A stretch of 64,000 nt of DNA from Timema cristinae (GCA_039000515.1 JBCFYV010011164.1:31702933-31766932), one strand, 5' to 3'; positions 1 through 12,068 are shown, numbered from the stretch's first letter. Notes: generated by a model not told the origin, from the letters alone. A program made the numbers and translations.

Positions 1-43
1 GCAGTGGATCTGCATGGTGGTTTGCTTGACGACAGTGTTTCAA
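1..43 (+). CDS. ATM: ATM exon 1 of window (partial)
   Basis: Read from base 2 the segment gives QWICMVVCLTTVFQ, followed by gtcact as donor in phase 0. Joined in phase to exon 2 it aligns with the human stretch around ILAALTIFLKTLAVNF that leads into CELGDE. The match is short and hydrophobic and the donor is weak, so this is a reasonable but not certain call. The exon continues upstream of the window. Confidence 0.5.
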
Positions 44-1932
44 GTCACTGGCACTGTTGTTTTTGCCCGGCCTTACTTTCCGTCAAAAAACCTTTCTCTC
101 ACTCATGTGTCTTTCAAATACAACCTTTTTGTCCAGTTGGAGGATAAGTACCTTGTTTGTTCATTTATGTAATCATAGCTGTTATTTTTTTACTGTTTAT
201 TGGTATGATTCGGTGGTCCATAACACTTATGGATCTAGGCAGCTTAGAAAGCTTTATAATTATGTTTCCAATTCCATTTAGACTTAGATATAAATTTACT
301 GTAAATGTTTCAAATTTTGCTTTGTCTATAAATATTCACTTTTAAAAAAAATCCGGTATTGCGTGTACTTGTGGTAATATGTGTCTTTGATTTGTGCTTC
401 TCGGCCTTATAAATTTATTCCTTCAAATTATATGTTAGCTCAGTGCGAGGATATAGTTTTAATTCTAATGGTCACTTTTGGTGATCATGTTTAAAATTTC
501 TTTGCATCTCTTTTTTCACACTTAATAATATTTATTTAATGGAAATATATGTATTTTTCTTCAGGGGGGCCAAAGACAGGGAAGGTAAAACCTAGAATAG
601 TCAAGGAAGAAAAAAAAAGTTAGGTAATTTGACTATGAAACGGAAAGTTTTTAGGCATTATCTACACTAAACGAAAACAAGAGAAAGTTCAATATCATAT
701 TTATATGTATGAAAAAAGTGCATGGGCATTTTGTAATAAATAAAATGATAGAATATTAGGAAAATGGTATAGCATGAATAAAAGTAAAAACACTAACACC
801 CATTTACACACACTTCAAAATTTTGATGCTATTATAGCATCTTCCTCAGGAAGTAGTAGTAATTATACATAATCCATTGGTTTTCCTTTTAGTGCTGTCC
901 TTTTTATATCCAGATTTGTTGCAATTTTGTTGCTTAAAAACAAACATTGCTATTTATATAAAGAAGCATACTCTATTAAATAACATCCACCGATGCATCT
1001 ATTGAAAGCAATATAAACTACCAAATAGATTTTTTTGGATTTTTTACAAAATATGATAATTAATATTTTGTCTCAGTTTCACAAGTTTTCAAATATATCA
1101 CGTTATAAGTCCAATTCCAATCAGGTAGGAAAGTCAATTATTTTATGGTATCTATAATAAGTCACAAATAATGCCTGTGTTTAAAAACAGGGGTTTAAAG
1201 AATTGAAAATATATATTGAGCCACTTGAAATATTTAAAGTAAAAAAAAGTAAAAGTTGACTTGTTATAATTTTTTTTTTCACATGGCTATAATATGTAAA
1301 AGATATTATAATATTACAAATTCATCTTTAAAAAAAACTATGTGTCAATAGCACTTTCCATTTATGCATATTTAGGTTGCAAATTGGGAAACACTATTTA
1401 CACTCTGTCCAGGCTTGAAGAAAACAAAATTGCAAGACAGTTGTAGCATTTAAAACTGAAGAGCTATGTTAGCTAATTCCAGCCACATAAAAATTGATAA
1501 TACTGGCTACATGTACAACGTTTAGTCAATTTTACATTTATATGAAAATCAATATACTTATTTGTATGTATAGTTTAATTGGCTGCATTTTGTTGCATTT
1601 GCAAAGACACTATTAAATATTCAAAAATATATTTTATTTGCAACAACAATTTTTACTAGATGGGCCACTCAAATCTTTGAATCCACCGAATCCTGACAAG
1701 TATTCGAGATTCGAGGATTCAGTGCTTTATTGTATTTGATGGTCGAATCTTTCACCTCATAAAAAAAGCATATTTTTATTTTCTAATTCAAAAATTACTA
1801 AGTTAGGCCTACTTGAAAAGCACAACTTAATCCGTAAACATATTTTGTTGGACAGAAGAGATAAATATGAATAAAATCTTCTTTTTTAAAAAATATAATA
1901 ATTGTTAGGTGTAGAAAATTTAATGTGCCTAA
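44..1932. other. Intron 1, first part: AT-rich, little recognised
   Basis: No exon with ATM similarity is seen. A perfect hairpin with GATGCTA arms lies at 825-841 (see separate entry). At 1650-1730 there is a decayed copy of the CTCAAATC/GATTCGA repeat family (family G), which recurs at 8.4, 9.4 and 10.4 kb. The rest is simple AT-rich DNA. Confidence 0.5.
820..850 (-). repeat. Hairpin remnant, possibly Penelope-like 3' region
   Basis: On the minus strand the order is CTGAGGA, then a perfect 7-bp stem (GATGCTA/TAGCATC) with a 3-base loop, then AAAA. This layout resembles the hammerhead-type motif (CTGATGA, stem II, GAAA) carried by Penelope-like elements, but with two core changes. Only a short remnant is visible, so this is suggestive. 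Confidence 0.25.
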
Positions 1933-2230
1933 AGGCCCAGACACAGACTCTGTGTCCGTGGTCCGTACTCCGTGCTCTTGGTCCATAAGAAATTCTACTC
2001 GCAGTCTCCGTAATCACGTGACGTTTAAACCAATGAGATAGTAAGAGACTTCATCCAATCAAAAAATTCGAAAGAAAATAGTGTCTGCACGTAGTGTGCG
2101 TCAAGCAGTCAGATGGGCAAAGAAACCAAAAACAACTTTGTTGAGAAAACTTCCAGTGTTTATATTAAAATATAGGTTAAGAACAATCACAATAAATATA
2201 TTTATAACTTTATTTTAACTAACAAACTAA

Positions 2231-2264
<34 letters not shown>

Positions 2265-2735
2265 TAATATAAATAATAATAATAATAATAATAAGTGTTT
2301 GCAAACAAACAAAACAAGCACTTTTAAATTTATAATAATAGGGTGTTGAACCTACGAAAGCAAAGCCAATATTTCTGAAAACTTGGTATTTCTCAGGAAA
2401 CACTTTCCTAGAAGCCGCTCTTCCCGGGGTGTTTTGATTTTTAGAAAAAAATTTTTGAAATAGGTCTGCGTGTAGCCATCTTTTCATTTTGTATATGAAA
2501 CATATAGTGACGGATTCTATCACTGCTAGCCTTTCTTTATTTCAAGGCGCATGCGCATATTTACTTGGCTGTGATTGGTAGTCCGTATAAACGAGTTCGT
2601 AAAAAGTTAAAAGTTGGGCAACTTCTATGGAGTAAGGACTTACGGATAAGGACTCTGTGGCCAGAGCATCTGATATTGTAGCATCGATTTCTTACGGACC
2701 ACGGACCTACGGATACGGAGTCTGTGTCAGGGCCT
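1933..2735. mobile_element. Harbinger/PIF-like MITE, 803 bp
   Basis: Terminal inverted repeats: AGGCCCAGACACAGACTC at the left and GAGTCTGTGTCAGGGCCT at the right. The element is flanked by TAA on both sides (1930-1932 and 2736-2738), a 3-bp target duplication typical of Harbinger/PIF. No transposase is visible, so it is non-autonomous. It contains an AAT microsatellite at 2232-2293 and subterminal CGTGGTCCGTACTCCG-like repeats. Confidence 0.8.
2232..2293. repeat. (AAT)n microsatellite
   Basis: Runs of AAT with two short interruptions inside the Harbinger-like MITE. It creates a spurious minus-strand ORF ending in poly-Ile/Leu. Confidence 0.9.
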
Positions 2736-4577
2736 TAATACCTTATCCTTCCAGCCCTATGGGAAACTTGGACTCAACTGTTTCAGTGCATGCTTACTTC
2801 TGAAACTTTCACCTCATGAACAATCTTGTAAATATTTTAATGAACACATTAAAAGCTCTTCAAAATCTGTAAATCAAAACTAGAATTACAAATAAATTTT
2901 AAATAAATAAAACAAATTACAGCTTTTTTTTTAAGAGAAATAACACATTACACACAATACAAAGTCAGCCGCCATGACTTATATTATGTTTACTCTCCAG
3001 CGGCCAGAGGGATGATTAAATAAACATGAATGTTAATTCTTACTAACCAACTGGTTTTAATATCTACAGTTATGCAAAGAACCCCAATTTATTTCATACA
3101 ATCCTTAAGTTAGATATTTTATTGGATTTTATGAAAAATAAATACTGTGAACAGTTAGACACCAATTAAATTGTTTATTTACGCCTACCGACCTACAACT
3201 ATGTATTGTACATCGATTATTTGTTTAGAATCGATTCAGGTAATCTGACCCTTTAGTAAGCACTATAGAGTTTTAAGAATCAAATAACAACTGGCTATTT
3301 CATAATTTGTTTTTAAATTGATATTAACTAAGAGTTTTTTTGGTTTTTTTTCAAATATATTATTGAAGTAATTGTAAGAATATTCAAACACAGTCTTGCC
3401 TAGTAAAATAGGAATGAACAAATTGCAAGAGTCGAAAATATGTTCATGTTTTAAATAGAATATATTCTCAGAAATCGATATATCGCAAGAGTTGAATATA
3501 TTTCTTGTTTTCTATGCAAAGATAGATAATGGATATAAAAGAAAATAATAATACATACTTAGGCATTAGTAGTTCACTATTTCCAAAGTATGTTAAGTTG
3601 TTGAGCATGTTGTTTTAGTCTTCTTTTTTTTATCTGTTTGTATTTTTCTTTTAGCATTCTTATCAAAATAAATTATTATACCTCAAGATGATTAAAATTT
3701 GATCAAAATGTAACTAGGCCTAATCTGTTTATTTCACATGTTTTTTTTAGAAACTTAATCATAATACCAACACTTTTAAAAATAACTTAAAGACACTCAA
3801 CTTTTGGTTAATTTGCTTTCTAAACATATATCAATATGAGTCTAGATTGTTTAATTTGGATGGATTTTAACCAATATTTTGCGAGGGATGGTCGGGGATG
3901 ATTAAAATTGACAGGTTGATTGAAATAAATCTTAATTTACAGCTTAGACCTATATTGTGTAATGTAGGTCTAGTTGTAAATAATTAAAATTTCAAAATAT
4001 TTGCTAGGATTCAGATTCAATATTTGAGATTAAAAATAAAATGTATATTCAGATTCAAGAAATAGTGATCGGCATCCTAATTTATATCATATATTCGGGT
4101 GAAGAAACCAGCTACCCGCAGCAGAAGCTTATTTGTATAAGGCATATTACTCACATTACACCTTGTCACCCGAAGTATTCAGGTCAGAGTTACCACAATC
4201 GGTAGCGCATGTGCCAACTGATAGGGATACTGGGTTCTATTCCCAGCATGGTCTTAGATTTATTATTGGTATATTGTTGTATGGGGAACTGAGTGTTGTA
4301 TTTTTCTTAATATTAAGCTAATATGTTAGTCCTATGTTGATATAATCAGTGTAGCCAAAAACAATACATAAAATACACCTAATAAAAAATAATTCTCTTG
4401 AATTGGTTTTATCAAGTGATATTTCATAGTTCCAGGCAAATACTGTGCACTTGGTCTTATAAACTTTACCTTTTTTATTTAAATTAGAATGTGTTGTTGA
4501 TAGCCAAAACACGAGTGCCAGATGTAGCACTTTTGAGTAAATCTAAATATAACCCTGTTTAGCTGGGCACTAATTGC
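2736..4577. other. Intron 1, middle: AT-rich, decayed repeats
   Basis: Nothing coding is supported. Near 4190-4255 a tRNA-like head is seen (A-box-like ATCGGTAGCGCATG and B-box-like GGGTTCTATTCCC), a remnant SINE. At 4000-4080 there is a decayed family G end with GATTCAAGAAAT. Confidence 0.45.
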
Positions 4578-5497
4578 GGGATCGTGATCAAATTTTAACT
4601 TAATGTTAAAGTTTTCCTCGTGATTTTAAATAAAAGCCATCACGATGTGGGTTAACTTAACTTTCACTTATAGTAATAATTATCTTCAGAAATCTTTCAC
4701 ATTACGTGAACTATAAGTGAAGGGTATCACGTGATCTAGCCAGCCAATCATGTTAACACTGCTATTTAGTACTTAATCTGTTTCGCAAGGATCGTTACTT
4801 CATTTATTTATAGTGTAGGCAAGCTAGGTTCTACTTTTAAATCATGATTGACAACAAGTATAACATAACACTAAAATAGGAAACGTAGAAAGTGCAAAAA
4901 AACTTAAACTTTAATACATTTAGTTTGAATGATAAATATTTGATTGCAATGTAATTAGATATATCAAAAGTAAACAATACATATAGTCGGGAGACCCTGG
5001 CGGTCTAGGGGTAAGGTGTCAGACTTCTGTGCTGGGGGTTCGGGGTTCAATCCGTGGTCACGGCACATATTTATCTGATTACCAAACCGTTCCTTCACCT
5101 CTGACAATACTTGTATTAATCACAATTTGTGAATGTGTGGAATGCTAGGCCTTCATCGTGGTTCAGATCCCACGTTAAACGGTAGGTACTCCATTTCATC
5201 TCACAATCACCTTACCATTACACATTAGCGTAAGTGCGTTGAACCCGAACGGTAGTAAGAAGCGGTGCTGATAATGATAATAGTAATAATAATAATAATT
5301 AAAATACATATAGTCGCATATAACATAGTTAACAAATAGTACAGATCACAGATCAAAATCTATGCTTTTGATTGCTAATGTTTGGTTTAAGCTGTTACGT
5401 TAAGTTATGTGAATCGTGATAGCCCACTGGTTTCTTTACGATAAGTGAACTATAAGTGAATGTTACATAAAGTTAAAATTAAGTTGATTGTGATCCC
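4578..5497. mobile_element. TIR element, 920 bp with nested SINE
   Basis: The left end (GGGATCGTGATCAAATTTTA) and right end (reverse complement GGGATCACAATCAACTTAAT) form imperfect inverted repeats. Subterminal ACTATAAGTGAA motifs also occur near both ends. Removing the nested SINE (4990-5303) leaves about 600 bp with no coding capacity. Target duplication is unclear, so the superfamily is not assigned. Confidence 0.6.
4990..5303 (+). mobile_element. tRNA-derived SINE, family A (full length)
   Basis: Pol III A box (GGCGGTCTAGGGGTAAGG) and B box (GGTTCAATCC) in the head, a body with TCACCTCTGACA, then a tail ending AGTAAGAAGCGGTGCTGATA and TAA-type repeats. Flanked by a perfect 13-bp target duplication, ATACATATAGTCG, at 4977-4989 and 5304-5316. 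The other family A copies in the window share the same head and tail. Confidence 0.9.
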
Positions 5498-6076
5498 AGC
5501 ATAATGAATCCCCCTACTGATAACAGTCAGGAAGGGCAAAATACAGTTGTTTTAAACTTACCTGAGAATTTTGTCTACCAGTAGTGAGCTATTAGTGTTG
5601 TGTTTCAGTCATTATTTTGGTTCAGACTTACATGGTGTTTAGTGATTTAATCATAATTGTTATTGAATGTAAATCTAAAGTTATGAACAACATATTATAA
5701 TCAATCTATTAAGGTATAGATGAGTTAGTTAATTGTTTAAGAAAGTGCGCACACATTTGCATGGATAGAAGAGGGAATTTTTTTTCAACTGATTTGTTAA
5801 AACTATCTTCAGTTCAAAATTCCAGAATTAAAACCCACAGCCTATTCATCACAGGTGTACAGACTGAGTGACAGAAGACAGAATTGTTAAAAAAACATTG
5901 TTTTGAGATCAGAGGCACATAAAACATCAAGAGCCATAATAATCTTGAGGTCAAGCATGTTCTTGATTGCAACACTTTCTCTCTGATCACCGAGGGAAAA
6001 AAAAACTTGGTTTCCCATGGCCAATAGAACCATTGTGAACTTATTGCTGTTTATAATTGACTTCTCTTTTTAATAG
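5498..6076. other. Intron 1, last part: nothing recognised
   Basis: AT-rich intronic sequence up to the exon 2 acceptor. No open frame, repeat copy or RNA feature is identified. Confidence 0.5.
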
Positions 6077-6172
6077 GTAGCGAAAGAAAGCAGAATGGCA
6101 ACATGTCGTTTCGGTGAAGATGTTTTCAAGGCTGTCATATACATGTATGAGCACAAGAAATCAGAAACAAAG
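6077..6172 (+). CDS. ATM: ATM exon 2
   Basis: 32 codons, phase 0 to 0, acceptor taatag and donor gtatgt. The product begins VAKESRMATCRFGEDVF and ends KKSETK, matching the human RVCELGDEILPTLLYIW region (solenoid start). The in-frame ATG at 6095 is internal and is not the gene start, because codons upstream also align. Confidence 0.82.
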
Positions 6173-6343
6173 GTATGTTTACTGACATTTCTCCCATTTA
6201 TTCAGTGGAAAATAGAAAAATCAGTCATGCTAGCTTTTGCACATATTAATACAAGGTGGCTAGAGACAACTAAAACAGGGAATACCTGGAAAATTCAGAG
6301 AATTTTTTTTATGTCATTGAAAACTTGAAAACGTTGGTGAATT

Positions 6344-7405
6344 TGTTATACCTCGTTTGTGGCTTCGGGGGTAACTGGTTGATTTCATGACGGCGGAGAC
6401 GTTGTGTTCAGACACGTGTGGCTAGGGCTAGGAGAAAAGTCTGTGAGAGTGTCCCTGCAACGTTACTCATGGTGGGACAGAAGGATGTCCCAGCAACGTG
6501 AGTCAGGGTGGGACAGAAGGATGTCCCAGCAACGTGAGTCAGGGTGGGACAGAAGGATGTCCCAGCAACGTGAGTCAGGGTGGGACAGAAGGATGTCCCT
6601 GCAACGTTAGTCATGGTGGGACAGAAGGATGTCCCAGCAACGTGAGTCAGGGTGGGACAGAAGGATGTCCCCGCAACGTGAGTCAGGGTGGGACAGAAGG
6701 ATGTCCCAGCAACGTGAGTCATGGTGGGACAGAAGGATGTCCCAGCAACGTGAGTCAGGGTGGGAAAGAAGGATGTCCCTGCAACGTTAGTCATGGTGGG
6801 ACAGAAGGATGTCCCAGCAACGTGAGTCAGGGTGGGACAGAAGGATGTCCCAGCAACGTGAGTCAGGGTGGGACAGAAGGATGTCCCTGCAACGTGAGTC
6901 AGGGTGGGACAGAAGGATGTCCCTGCAACGTGAGTCAGGGTGGGACAGAAGGATGTCCCAGCAACGTGAGTCAGGGTGGGACAGAAGGATGTCCCAGCAA
7001 CGTGAGTCAGGGTGGGACAGAAGGATGTCCCTGCAACGTGAGTCAGGGTGGGACAGAAGGATGTCCCAGCAACGTGAGTCAGGGTGGGACAGAAGGATGT
7101 CCCAGCAACGTGAGTCAGGGTGGGACAGAAGGATGTCCCAGCAACGTGAGTCAGGGTGGGACAGAAGGATGTCCCTGCAACGTGAGTCAGGGTGGGACAG
7201 AAGGATGTCCCAGCAACGTGAGTCAGGGTGGGAGGTAGGGGGATGGTGGGAAGAGAGAGGGTTAAAACAATATTGCTCCTTGGTAACATAAGATAATGTA
7301 TTAGCTCTTTTGAATATGTGGCACACCAGGGTTTGGTGGCCATGCTCCGACTGACCTCTGAGCGAGAAACCACTGTGCCCAGCCCTACTTTTTTTAAACT
7401 CGCAT
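6344..7405 (-). mobile_element. Diverged solo LTR with expanded internal minisatellite
   Basis: On the minus strand, flanks of the minisatellite match the solo LTR at 28540-29280. The 3' end (minus strand) carries ACACAACGTC, ATCAACCAGTTACCCCCGAA and GGTATAACA. The other side carries GGTTTCTCGCTCAGAGG and the TATTAGCTCTTT block (plus strand), as in the second LTR. The first ~255 bp of the LTR, which hold the CCAAT cluster, are missing here. No target duplication is visible. It sits in ATM intron 2 in antisense orientation. Confidence 0.75.
6451..7237. repeat. 36-bp minisatellite, about 21.9 units
   Basis: The unit begins GTCCCAGCAACGTGAGTCAG and runs 36 bp; register is kept without any indel across the array. 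Variation is limited to a few sites (CCAGC/CCTGC/CCCGC, GTGAG/GTTAG, CAGGG/CATGG). Because 36 is a multiple of three and units lack stops in most frames, the array opens long false ORFs on both strands. The unit is a derivative of the repeat inside the solo LTR at 28540-29280. Confidence 0.95.
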
Positions 7406-7870
7406 TCAAGGGAAAATTAGTGTTAAATGTTCATTTTAAAACCGGTAAATTATCTCTGATTATTTCTTGATTGTTTGTGTTGAAACTTCAGCCAGAGACT
7501 TAAAGCTGAAATTTATTAGTTAGTAGCTATTGGATTCTTAGAACTAATGATAAGCAAGATGTGATAGGTGCAGTGGCATAACTAGGGTGAGACAGGTGAG
7601 GCACACACTAGGCACTAAATTCATCAGCACTATTATAAACAATCTAGGTTTCATATTTTTAATAGTTAAAGTGTATTTTGTTTTTATTATTTGATAATCA
7701 GTATTATAACCAGTACCCTGTTTAAGTACTAATATAAGAACTAAGCCAAGTTTTAAAACCATTTTTAAGTAGTGCCAATTTTTTATTTTTCCTGGGTGCC
7801 ATCGACTCTGACTTCTATGTTTTCGATTAAGTTCCTTAAAAATAATGGAGGAAAAAATATTATCTTACAG
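7406..7870. other. Intron 2, 3' part
   Basis: At 7571-7620 a fragment CAGTGGCATAACTAGGGTGA resembles the terminus of a widespread animal MITE type, but no matching second end is seen. Otherwise nothing is recognised. Confidence 0.35.
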
Positions 7871-8104
7871 AGCCTCTTGTTCAACTTCCTCCTCCTACAA
7901 TTACGACTGCATAACCCAAGGGGTGCCAAAGAGGGAGATGCAGCGGCATATGCGTATAATTGGCAAACTTGGAGCAAGCATTGCAAATCTCTTTACACCC
8001 TAGTGGAGACGGAGATACGCAAGCTACAGCATGTTACCTCCAACCCCAAGAACATGCGCCTGTCAGCCAACTTTCTGCAGCTGGCTGTCGCTGTTTGCAA
8101 ACAG
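7871..8104 (+). CDS. ATM: ATM exon 3
   Basis: 78 codons, phase 0 to 0, acceptor cttacag and donor gtgaga. Encodes HEAT-type helices beginning SLLFNFLLLQLRLHNPRGAK and ending LAVAVCKQ. It parallels human IIELFQLQIYIHHPKGAK through ELMADICHQ. This is one of the clearest ATM matches in the window. Confidence 0.93.
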
Positions 8105-8373
8105 GTGAGAATATACATCAGGCACACAACATATTTCTTCATGAAAAGGCTGAGAAATATTGAAAAGTGTAGTGAAATAAAAAAGGGTATATATTATTTT
8201 ACACTTAAGGCACTTACTTATGTTATACAAAGCTTTGTGCTGTAATAGCTATAAAAACTAAATTAATTTTACTCTGTAGGGATGATAAGAAAAATATAAT
8301 AATTTTTATAACTATTCTAAAGGCAGATAACTTAAAAAAGTTAAGACAACCAAAATCTATTCATTTCAACTAG

Positions 8374-8727
8374 GGATGCGACCCTCAAAAAAAAGATTTT
8401 TTTAATCTCTTAAGGGAAATTAGTTTTAGAGATCTAATACTGCTTATTGATGGTTCAAAACCAACATAATCATAGTACAATCACAACCAAGCCCTATACC
8501 AGTAATTTAACACTTAACTGAATGTGTGACTCTCATAATGAGTTAATGATAAGAATTAATGTTAACATTTAGTTACTATTTGTATTTTCTACTATTCTCT
8601 TAAATTTATATTTCCTATAATGTTCATAACTTTTTCCATGATTTGGATTTGAGATTCAAAGGTCTATTGGGAATTCGGATTTGAGATTCATATTTATAAA
8701 ATAGTTGATTCATCCCAATTCTAATTC
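8374..8727. repeat. Family G repeat (MITE-like), copy 1
   Basis: Starts GGGATGCGACCCTCAAA and ends near GTTGATTCATCCCAATTCT. The middle includes AGTAATTTAACACTTAACTG, shared with the copy at 9.35-9.78 kb and with a fragment at 18.8 kb. Ends are roughly inverted (GGGATG.../...CATCCC). Probably a non-autonomous DNA element. Confidence 0.55.
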
Positions 8728-9349
8728 TGACCTATCATCCCCATAAATATTTTAGAGCATATAAAAAGATTAAACAAGTGTCCTTATAATGCACTAATTT
8801 GATTGAATATAAAATATAGTATTTTTATAACATTGGAGTTGGCTGTTAGAACTTTGGTTGAGAGCGTTAAAAACTTGCACAATATTTCCTTTTTGCATTT
8901 CCTCACGCTTAATAAAGTCAAGTGCTAAGTTAGGCCATATAATTTGAGTGGTTTTTAACTCTAATTGCAACACCTTTTCCTCTTATTTACATTTTTAGTA
9001 TAAAGAATAGAAATTTATCTATGAATGATTTTTTGATTTTACATCACATATTTCATGTTTTGTTTTGACTATGGTTTGCATGTTAAAAATTGAGCTTTTT
9101 ACACACTTAATAATCTTCTTGAAATATTTTTAGTATTGAGAAATTAAAAGAAAGATTTATCTTTACAAACAAATCGATTAAAATATGTACTCGAACAACA
9201 AAAGGTGTTGTTTTCTCTGTTTCAAATAGCACTGTTGGCAGTAAATCGCAAATTAGCAAATATATCTGTAATACATTAATCTATGAACATTCCTGAAGTT
9301 CACTTATAATAAAAACAATATTAATAGATTCTGGCATCAGCACTAATCA

Positions 9350-9775
9350 TTAATAATAGGGATGGAACCCTCAAATCCTTAACTATATTCAAGATTTCAT
9401 GATTTAAAAAAATATTGGATTCAAAGCTCAAATTCTTAGATAAATTTAAAAAAAAATAATTTTCAATTGAAATTATGCCCTTCTTTGGTTCAGAACCAAC
9501 ATCATTACAGGATAAGCTCAATAACCTGGCCTCAGATCAGTAATTTAACACTTAACTGATGTATGAATATTAAAATGAATGCATTTTAGCAAAAAATACA
9601 CTCATTTACCGTAGTTTATATTTTCTATTGTTACATTATATTTGTATTTTTTCTGAGAATAATAATTTTTTTTCGAGAATCAGTTTCAAATTCAAGATTT
9701 GGGATTCACAAGTGAAATGTATATTTTTATTCTATTTTCAGATTTGTAAAAAAAGTGGATTCAAATAAACTCTAA
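9350..9775. repeat. Family G repeat (MITE-like), copy 2
   Basis: Begins AGGGATGGAACCCTCAAATC and ends GTGGATTCAAATAAACTCTA. Shares AGTAATTTAACACTTAACTG and a GGTTCAGAACCAACAT motif with copy 1. No coding capacity. Confidence 0.55.
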
Positions 9776-9901
9776 TTAAAAATGTTGCCTAAATTATATT
9801 AACATGACAGAAATGCAATTTTTTCAACATCTATTTGGTCCAGTCATGGTTGAGAATCGCTGTTTCCAATACATTTTAGGCCTCATTAAAACATTTTTCA
9901 G

Positions 9902-10074
9902 GTGTTTGAGAATGAGAGGAATGTTTTGGAAGTAACACAGCTCAACATATTGAATGAAACGGTTGACGAGCTGATGCTGGAGAGCATGCCAAAGAGACGG
10001 AAAGTGGAAGTTGGCTTGGAAGTAATCATGGACATCCTGCAATCCTCCAACAAGCCACTAGTTATCTTGCCATG
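9902..10074 (+). CDS. ATM: ATM exon 4
   Basis: 173 bases, phase 0 in and phase 2 out, acceptor tttttcag and donor gtacga. Begins VFENERNVLEV and reaches KRRKVEVGLEVIMDILQ and LVILPW, matching human KRKKIELGWEVIKDHLQ and DLVPW. The final tryptophan codon is split TG|G, as in human ATM where the exon ends at c.1235. The basic KRRK stretch lies in the same place as a KRKK in human ATM. Reading past the donor soon loses similarity. Confidence 0.93.
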
Positions 10075-10342
10075 GTACGAGGAAGATTTCCTTCAAAGAC
10101 GCTCACCTAAAGTTTTTTTTTTTTTCTTTGTCACTGCATCTCATTACCTGTTTAGTCTATACACATATGAACTAATTATATTAATGTGTTAGGGATGAAG
10201 AAAGTTGAATAGTAAAACCACCTACAATACAGCCAAACAAAGTGGTGTGGGAGAGCCTTAAACCATTTTTTTTATGCCATATTAGTTAACACCATATCAT
10301 GTTTATTCCTTACATTTATTAACAATTTAAATCTATAGAAAT

Positions 10343-10737
10343 AGAGTAGATGGGACGCTCGAATCCTATTGTATTTAGAAATTTTATATTGTAAAAATTT
10401 CAAGAGAGTATCTCAGCTATAACAGACCTTGACTTAAGATAACAATATTAGGCAATTGGTAAAAGGAGTTATATAGACTGGTGTAGTTGAGAGAATTGCA
10501 AAATCACAAAACAGGACAAAATCTTATTAATATAACTAATTTACTACAAAGTGTTATATTTGTTGTTAATGATGTAATGGACAAACAAAATAGCATTTGT
10601 CAGTGGCACTGAACCTTAAGCGACTTTTTTTAAATCTATTTTTTTTCACTTTAACTTAAACTATACATTTATAAAGATTCATGGATTCAGATTCAAGATC
10701 GAATTCAAGAAATATAGAATTCGACCCATCTTTAAAA
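10343..10737. repeat. Family G repeat (MITE-like), copy 3
   Basis: Left end AGATGGGACGCTCGAATCC and right end AGAATTCGACCCATCT are inverted repeats. Internally AT-rich. Related decayed ends occur near 45.6 and 56.7 kb. Confidence 0.6.
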
Positions 10738-10828
10738 TAAAGTAATTATTTTTAGTACAAAATAATATTGTGTACCTGCAATATTTATATTAAAACTCAG
10801 CCTAGCGTATTATTAATCAACAATCAAT

Positions 10829-11110
10829 CAACATCATCATCCGTTTCCAGCCTGTGGTCGGGCCAGTTTAGTAAAATGCCTTCATCTTCTCTATCCTTCC
10901 ACTATTCTTCCTCTAATTTCTTATATTCTTCTCTTCTCGCTTGAAACCTTTCTGTTATCTACTGCTTCCATCTCCTTTGCCCTCTTTTTCCTACATACTT
11001 CATTTCCAACCTTTTTTTTTTGCATCCTCTCGTTTTCATCTCAATACATGGGCTATCATTCACTCTACTCCCTGTACCCCACGTACTTTATATCCATTCT
11101 GTTTCCACTT
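10829..11110 (-). mobile_element. LINE family A, 3' fragment
   Basis: Minus-strand 3' end of an RTE-like LINE: trinucleotide tail, then CAGGCTGGAAACGG and CACAGGCTGGAAACG, and pyrimidine-rich DNA on the plus strand encoding the minus-strand GRPR-type C-terminus in decayed form. Matches copies at 18.2, 33.7 and 37.2 kb. Confidence 0.75.
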
Positions 11111-11141
11111 GTGACCTGGCACTTATTTTATTCAATAGTGA

Positions 11142-11333
11142 CCTGGTGGCTAGGGTAAGTGTCAACTTCTATGCTGGCGGCTGGGTCAACCTCGTCCGGC
11201 ACAGATTTATCTGATTTCAACCCTCCTTCACCTCTGACAAGACATCTTGTAAATGTGGGAATCCCAGGCTCCCGTGTTCGGATTCCCCGTTAAACTGTAG
11301 GTCCTCCATTTCATCTCACAATCACCCTAATTC
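11142..11333 (+). mobile_element. SINE family A, 3'-truncated
   Basis: Head GTGACCTGGTGGCTAGGGTA, then the TTTATCTGATTTC and CACCTCTGACAAGACATCTT body, ending after CTCACAATCACC. The GGGTAGTAAGAC tail is absent. A decayed tRNA head of SINE family C (minus strand) follows at 11365-11412. Confidence 0.8.
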
Positions 11334-11412
11334 CTAATTTAAGCCATATAATTTAAAAAAGCTATTAACTCAGTAGACAGACACACTACTGACTGAGCTA
11401 AGGTGATTCTTG

Positions 11413-12068
11413 ACTAATATCAGCTAACTTAATTCTTACCTTCATTACCTATTTCATATACCTATTTTATAAATATAAAAATTTAATGATTTTAAAATAT
11501 AAATAATTGTGTACTCTCTTCACATAAAAGATGAAAACAAATAAACAGAATATTAGACTTTTAATAACTTTGTTGTAGTTTTGAAAGAATTATTATCATT
11601 TATTAATAATTTATGTTCACAGTTGAACATTTTGGATTTATGTCAAATAGGTGTAAATCACTTACCTATATTGTACACTTTCCTCTCCCCTTTTTTTAAA
11701 TTATTTCTCCAACATATTAAAAATGTTATTTTTTTATGTTTATTGATATTTTTACTAATAACTTATTGAACAAAATATTGTTTATGTACAAAATTGTATG
11801 TGTGCCATTTTCCATATTATCTTTGTAATACTGTAAAGAAAATAGATCAAATGATCTTAATCGGTAACAAATGACTACTCGGCATCGCCTGATTGGCCCA
11901 ACACTAATAAATATGTACTTTTAGTCTATATATTATTAACTTTGCTTTATATGCAATATGTAATAAAATTTCATTTTTTTTTTTTTTAATTGTAAATAAC
12001 ATCATGTCCACTATTTGTAAAATATATATATATAATAAAAACAGATGAGAAAATTCTATGTTTCTAAG
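11413..12068. other. Intron 4, 3' part: nothing recognised
   Basis: AT-rich sequence with a short TA run near 12024-12034. No coding or repeat assignment. Confidence 0.45.

Noticed and set aside
6408..7409. 333-residue minus-strand ORF and 246/179/160-residue partners
   Set aside because: All are readings of the 36-bp minisatellite inside a solo LTR; no non-repetitive coding signal.
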